Of a DNA stretch of 64,000 bases, positions 61,537 through 64,000 are shown piece after piece (the stretch's first letter is position 1; each line of letters begins with the position of its first letter). Below the pieces are notes generated by a model. That model searched no databases, was not told the origin of the DNA, and saw only the letters and a list, made by a program, of their open reading frames with translations. Source of the DNA: Spirochaetaceae bacterium (lineage in GTDB: Bacteria > Spirochaetota > Spirochaetia > Treponematales > Treponemataceae); assembly GCA_017618015.1 (NCBI GenBank), contig JAFZVC010000037.1, positions 1-64,000 on the forward strand. Reading direction: 5' to 3'. The position numbers and the translations under genes are program-made.

Positions 61537-64000
61537 ATGAAAAAAAAAGTTTTAGTCCTGCTTTTTATTTTGGCTTTTGCATCGCATGCAATAGCTGAAA
61601 GCCTTTATACGCTTCGATCTGAGCATTTTGAGTTCATTTATCCGGAAGAAAGTGAAGATACTGCAATCATCCTTTATGAGAATGCGGAAGCCCTTTATGA
61701 AAAAGCTACGTCGCTTCTTCAAGCCGATTTAGATCTTTTTTTTCCTGTCTACATAACCCCGAATACGCAGCAGCTGAATGCATATTTTACGGCTGCTCCG
61801 TATAACCGCATCGTCTTTTATGACACTCCTGCCGATTCTTTCAGTCTTGCGGTTTTTTCGAATACAAAACTGCTCGTTTTTTATCATGAGCTTGTCCATG
61901 GGCTTACCATGAACATGAAAAACGGCTTTTGGAACTTTTTGTCTACACTTTTCGGAGATGTCTATTCGCCTTCGTATCTTTACACTTCAACGCTTTCGTT
62001 TTTGGAAGGCGCGACAGTTTCTTTCGAGAGCATGGACGGGGAAGGGCGGCTTAACAACGGAGACAGCCTTGCATACATTGTTCAGGCGAAATTAGAAGAT
62101 GTTTTTCCCAGCTGGAAAGATGCATCGGGGCCGAGGGATGTTTTCCCGAAAACACAATATGCGTACATTTTTGGTGGTGCGTTCAACAGCTATATCCAGA
62201 AAAAATACGGTATGGAAAAGTATTCGGAGCTTTGGAAGCTTTGTGGAAGCGGCGGAGGATGGAATCCGTTCATAGACGGCTCATTCAAAAAAGTTTATGG
62301 CATTTCACTTGAAGAAGAGTGGAACGCTTTCGCTGAAACGATTCCTGTTCCTGTTCTTGCGGATGATGTTGATATCTCCACTGTCGCAGAGAAACCTTCC
62401 TTTCATTCGGCAATGGCTTTCAGGAACGGGGCGGAAAAAGGAATAGCTTTCCTTGAAAACAGCTCTTTTATCCGATATGCGCCGATTGATTCTGATACTG
62501 GACTGCCTGGCGAAGTTCGTACGCTTCTTCTTGGAGACGGATATGTTTCGGACATGTCGTTTACCGATGACGGCAGATATCTGCTGATAAACGGAATTGG
62601 CACTAATCTTGCAAATACATACAGCTTAAAGATATATGATATGGAGCAGGATGAGTATGTGGCGAAAGAAGTATACCCGCTTTCTTATGCGTGTATAGCG
62701 GATTTCGCTGGATACGGAAAGTTCGTTGTCGGAGTGGCGGTGCGTTCCGGCCGGGCGTATCTTGAAATCCGTGACTTTAATGAAGTTTTGGCGCAAGGCA
62801 ATGATGCAGCTGTGCTTTATTCCGCAAAATTTCCAGTTCTGCGGGAAGTATACGGTTTGTGCGCCGCCGGAGGAAAAGTCTGGTCGCTTGAGAAAGAAAA
62901 CGGCTTATGGAGCGTTGTCGCCTATGAGTTCTGTGTTGAAGATAACCGCTGTTCCTTGGAGCGTCAAAAATCTTATGCTTTCCCATATGGAATAGTTCCG
63001 TCATCATTCACATACGGCGGCACGAACGGGGAAACGCACACTTTTTACTTTGCCGTTGCGGGAAAAGGGCTTTCTGCAGGCTTTGAGGAAGAGCCCGGCA
63101 CATTATCGCGCCTTCTCGTTATGGAAATACCCATGTCGCCGGATAGTTCTTTTGCCACCGCCGAACCGCATGTGCCCGCTGAAGCAACCTGTGCGCGCGT
63201 TTCCATTGCCAAAGGTGATGTCTCCGGCGGCGTACACAGACCATTCTACGACGCATCGACAGACACGCTTTATTTTATCGCGCGCAAAGCAGAGTCAATC
63301 GACGTGTCTTTCTGCCACGGAATCCCCGGCGGATTATTTGAGTTAAACCCAATATACGACAAGTTTGTCGAAAATCCGCAGGAAACCGACAATCCGCAGG
63401 AAATTTCTGAGCCGGAGCCTGAGAAACCTACGTTCCTTACTGAAAGGGGTTCCTATAATCCGCTCCGCTACGTTTTCAAGGGTGCCTTCATCCCTGCCGG
63501 AATGGATTTGACGACAGATTATGCATATCTTCTCGGTGCAACCTGGATGCTCGTTGATCCTACAGAAAACTTCAAAGCTTTAATTTCCGGCGGTTGGGAT
63601 TATTTTAACGGAAAGGTCGGAGCCAGTATCAGAACGTGGGGTGGTCCGTCTTTCCTTTCTTATGAATTATCGTTCCTTTCGGAATGGAGCCGTTTTGGTT
63701 TCAAATCGCTCCGCGGAAAATGCGTTCTTTCTGGGGCAATCCCAGTAAATACACGCCGGCAGGAAATTCAGTATGCTGACAAATTTATATATGAGTATGA
63801 TAACGATTGCCACGACTTCACGAACAAGGCGGGTATTGCTTATGCCTCTGACTTTAAGACCGGAAAAGGTTATTTCGATAAATTATCATTTACGGCTGGC
63901 GCGACATTCGTTACAGAAAGCTTTATCAATAGCAGTTCGACGTATGAAATACGTAATAACCTCGGTTTATTCGTGAATGGCGGTATTGGAGGTTTCCTTC
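61537..64000 (+). CDS. Exported gluzincin-type metallopeptidase with C-terminal outer-membrane-like region (runs off the window)
   Basis: The reading frame is open from the ATG at 61537 to the window end (821 codons seen). A signal peptide (MKKKVLVLLFILAFASHAIA) is followed by a peptidase domain: HELVH at 117-121 (HExxH zinc motif) and a Glu at 157 in SFLEGATVSF, the third zinc ligand of gluzincins (peptidase MA-like). Residues about 280-600 are WD/propeller-like repeats (FTDDGRYLLINGIGTN is one). A Pro/Glu-rich linker (about 610-640) leads to beta strands with alternating aromatic residues (about 645-821), resembling an outer-membrane barrel. The end is missing. No strong Shine-Dalgarno precedes the ATG. 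Family and substrate are not recognised. Confidence 0.7.
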   Translation, partial: MKKKVLVLLFILAFASHAIAESLYTLRSEHFEFIYPEESEDTAIILYENAEALYEKATSLLQADLDLFFPVYITPNTQQLNAYFTAAPYNRIVFYDTPADSFSLAVFSNTKLLVFYHELVHGLTMNMKNGFWNFLSTLFGDVYSPSYLYTSTLSFLEGATVSFESMDGEGRLNNGDSLAYIVQAKLEDVFPSWKDASGPRDVFPKTQYAYIFGGAFNSYIQKKYGMEKYSELWKLCGSGGGWNPFIDGSFKKVYGISLEEEWNAFAETIPVPVLADDVDISTVAEKPSFHSAMAFRNGAEKGIAFLENSSFIRYAPIDSDTGLPGEVRTLLLGDGYVSDMSFTDDGRYLLINGIGTNLANTYSLKIYDMEQDEYVAKEVYPLSYACIADFAGYGKFVVGVAVRSGRAYLEIRDFNEVLAQGNDAAVLYSAKFPVLREVYGLCAAGGKVWSLEKENGLWSVVAYEFCVEDNRCSLERQKSYAFPYGIVPSSFTYGGTNGETHTFYFAVAGKGLSAGFEEEPGTLSRLLVMEIPMSPDSSFATAEPHVPAEATCARVSIAKGDVSGGVHRPFYDASTDTLYFIARKAESIDVSFCHGIPGGLFELNPIYDKFVENPQETDNPQEISEPEPEKPTFLTERGSYNPLRYVFKGAFIPAGMDLTTDYAYLLGATWMLVDPTENFKALISGGWDYFNGKVGASIRTWGGPSFLSYELSFLSEWSRFGFKSLRGKCVLSGAIPVNTRRQEIQYADKFIYEYDNDCHDFTNKAGIAYASDFKTGKGYFDKLSFTAGATFVTESFINSSSTYEIRNNLGLFVNGGIGGFL

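Overview
The window looks like chromosomal DNA of a host-associated Treponema (Spirochaetes). The main clues are periplasmic-flagellum genes in spirochaetal order (two tandem FlaB core flagellins, FlaG, FliD, and flgN-flgK-flgL-fliW-csrA), an SpsE/NeuB-like synthase, an anaerobic nrdR-nrdD-nrdG cluster, and many short AT-rich promoters. Species assignment is inference. No phage, insertion sequence or CRISPR array was found.

Layout. 1-5.2 kb: the start of secA, an sn-glycerol-3-P/sugar-type ABC ATPase, an RNase II/R-family nuclease, then an accessory patch with an orphan antitoxin-like ORF, an XRE regulator broken by a nonsense codon, an AT-rich secreted protein and a GC-rich palindromic element. 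5.3-11 kb: lysC-dapB-rRNA methyltransferase-miaA-glycosyltransferase. 11.3-15.7 kb: flgN-like, flgK, flgL, fliW and csrA behind a sigma-28-type promoter. 15.7-23.5 kb, opposite strand: flaB, flaB, flaG, fliD, two genes of unknown or c-di-GMP-related function, a small ORF, tsaE and tsaB. 23.7-29.3 kb: methyltransferase, rdgB, a sigma-factor-like gene with a sigma-54-type promoter, NrnA-like DHH protein, M24 peptidase, secreted protein, tRNA-Met. 29.4-33.5 kb: nrdG, a glycyl-radical/redoxin gene, nrdD and nrdR. 33.7-54.3 kb: lnt, a divergent galactokinase-like gene, surE, TPR and NHL/vWA proteins, dinB, a polytopic membrane protein, pbpC with a giant alpha-2-macroglobulin, spsE, yebC, ruvC. 54.5-64 kb: domain-permuted GH3 beta-glucosidase, a TrpXYZ-like ABC transporter facing trpS, and an edge-truncated metallopeptidase.

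The most unusual signal is in the anaerobic ribonucleotide reductase cluster. NrdD stops after its Cys/His zinc-like motif and lacks the glycyl-radical loop. That loop sits at the start of a separate small protein fused to a CPNC thioredoxin/glutaredoxin domain, which overlaps nrdG and has its own promoter with NrdR boxes. Other regulatory signals are a CsrA-type two-site leader (GGA in a hairpin loop plus GGA in the Shine-Dalgarno) in front of both flagellins, with fliW-csrA nearby; a sigma-54 promoter ahead of a sigma-like gene; at least six promoters whose -10 lies about 6 nt from the start codon, suggesting leaderless mRNAs; and two copies of a long hairpin repeat in convergent intergenic gaps.
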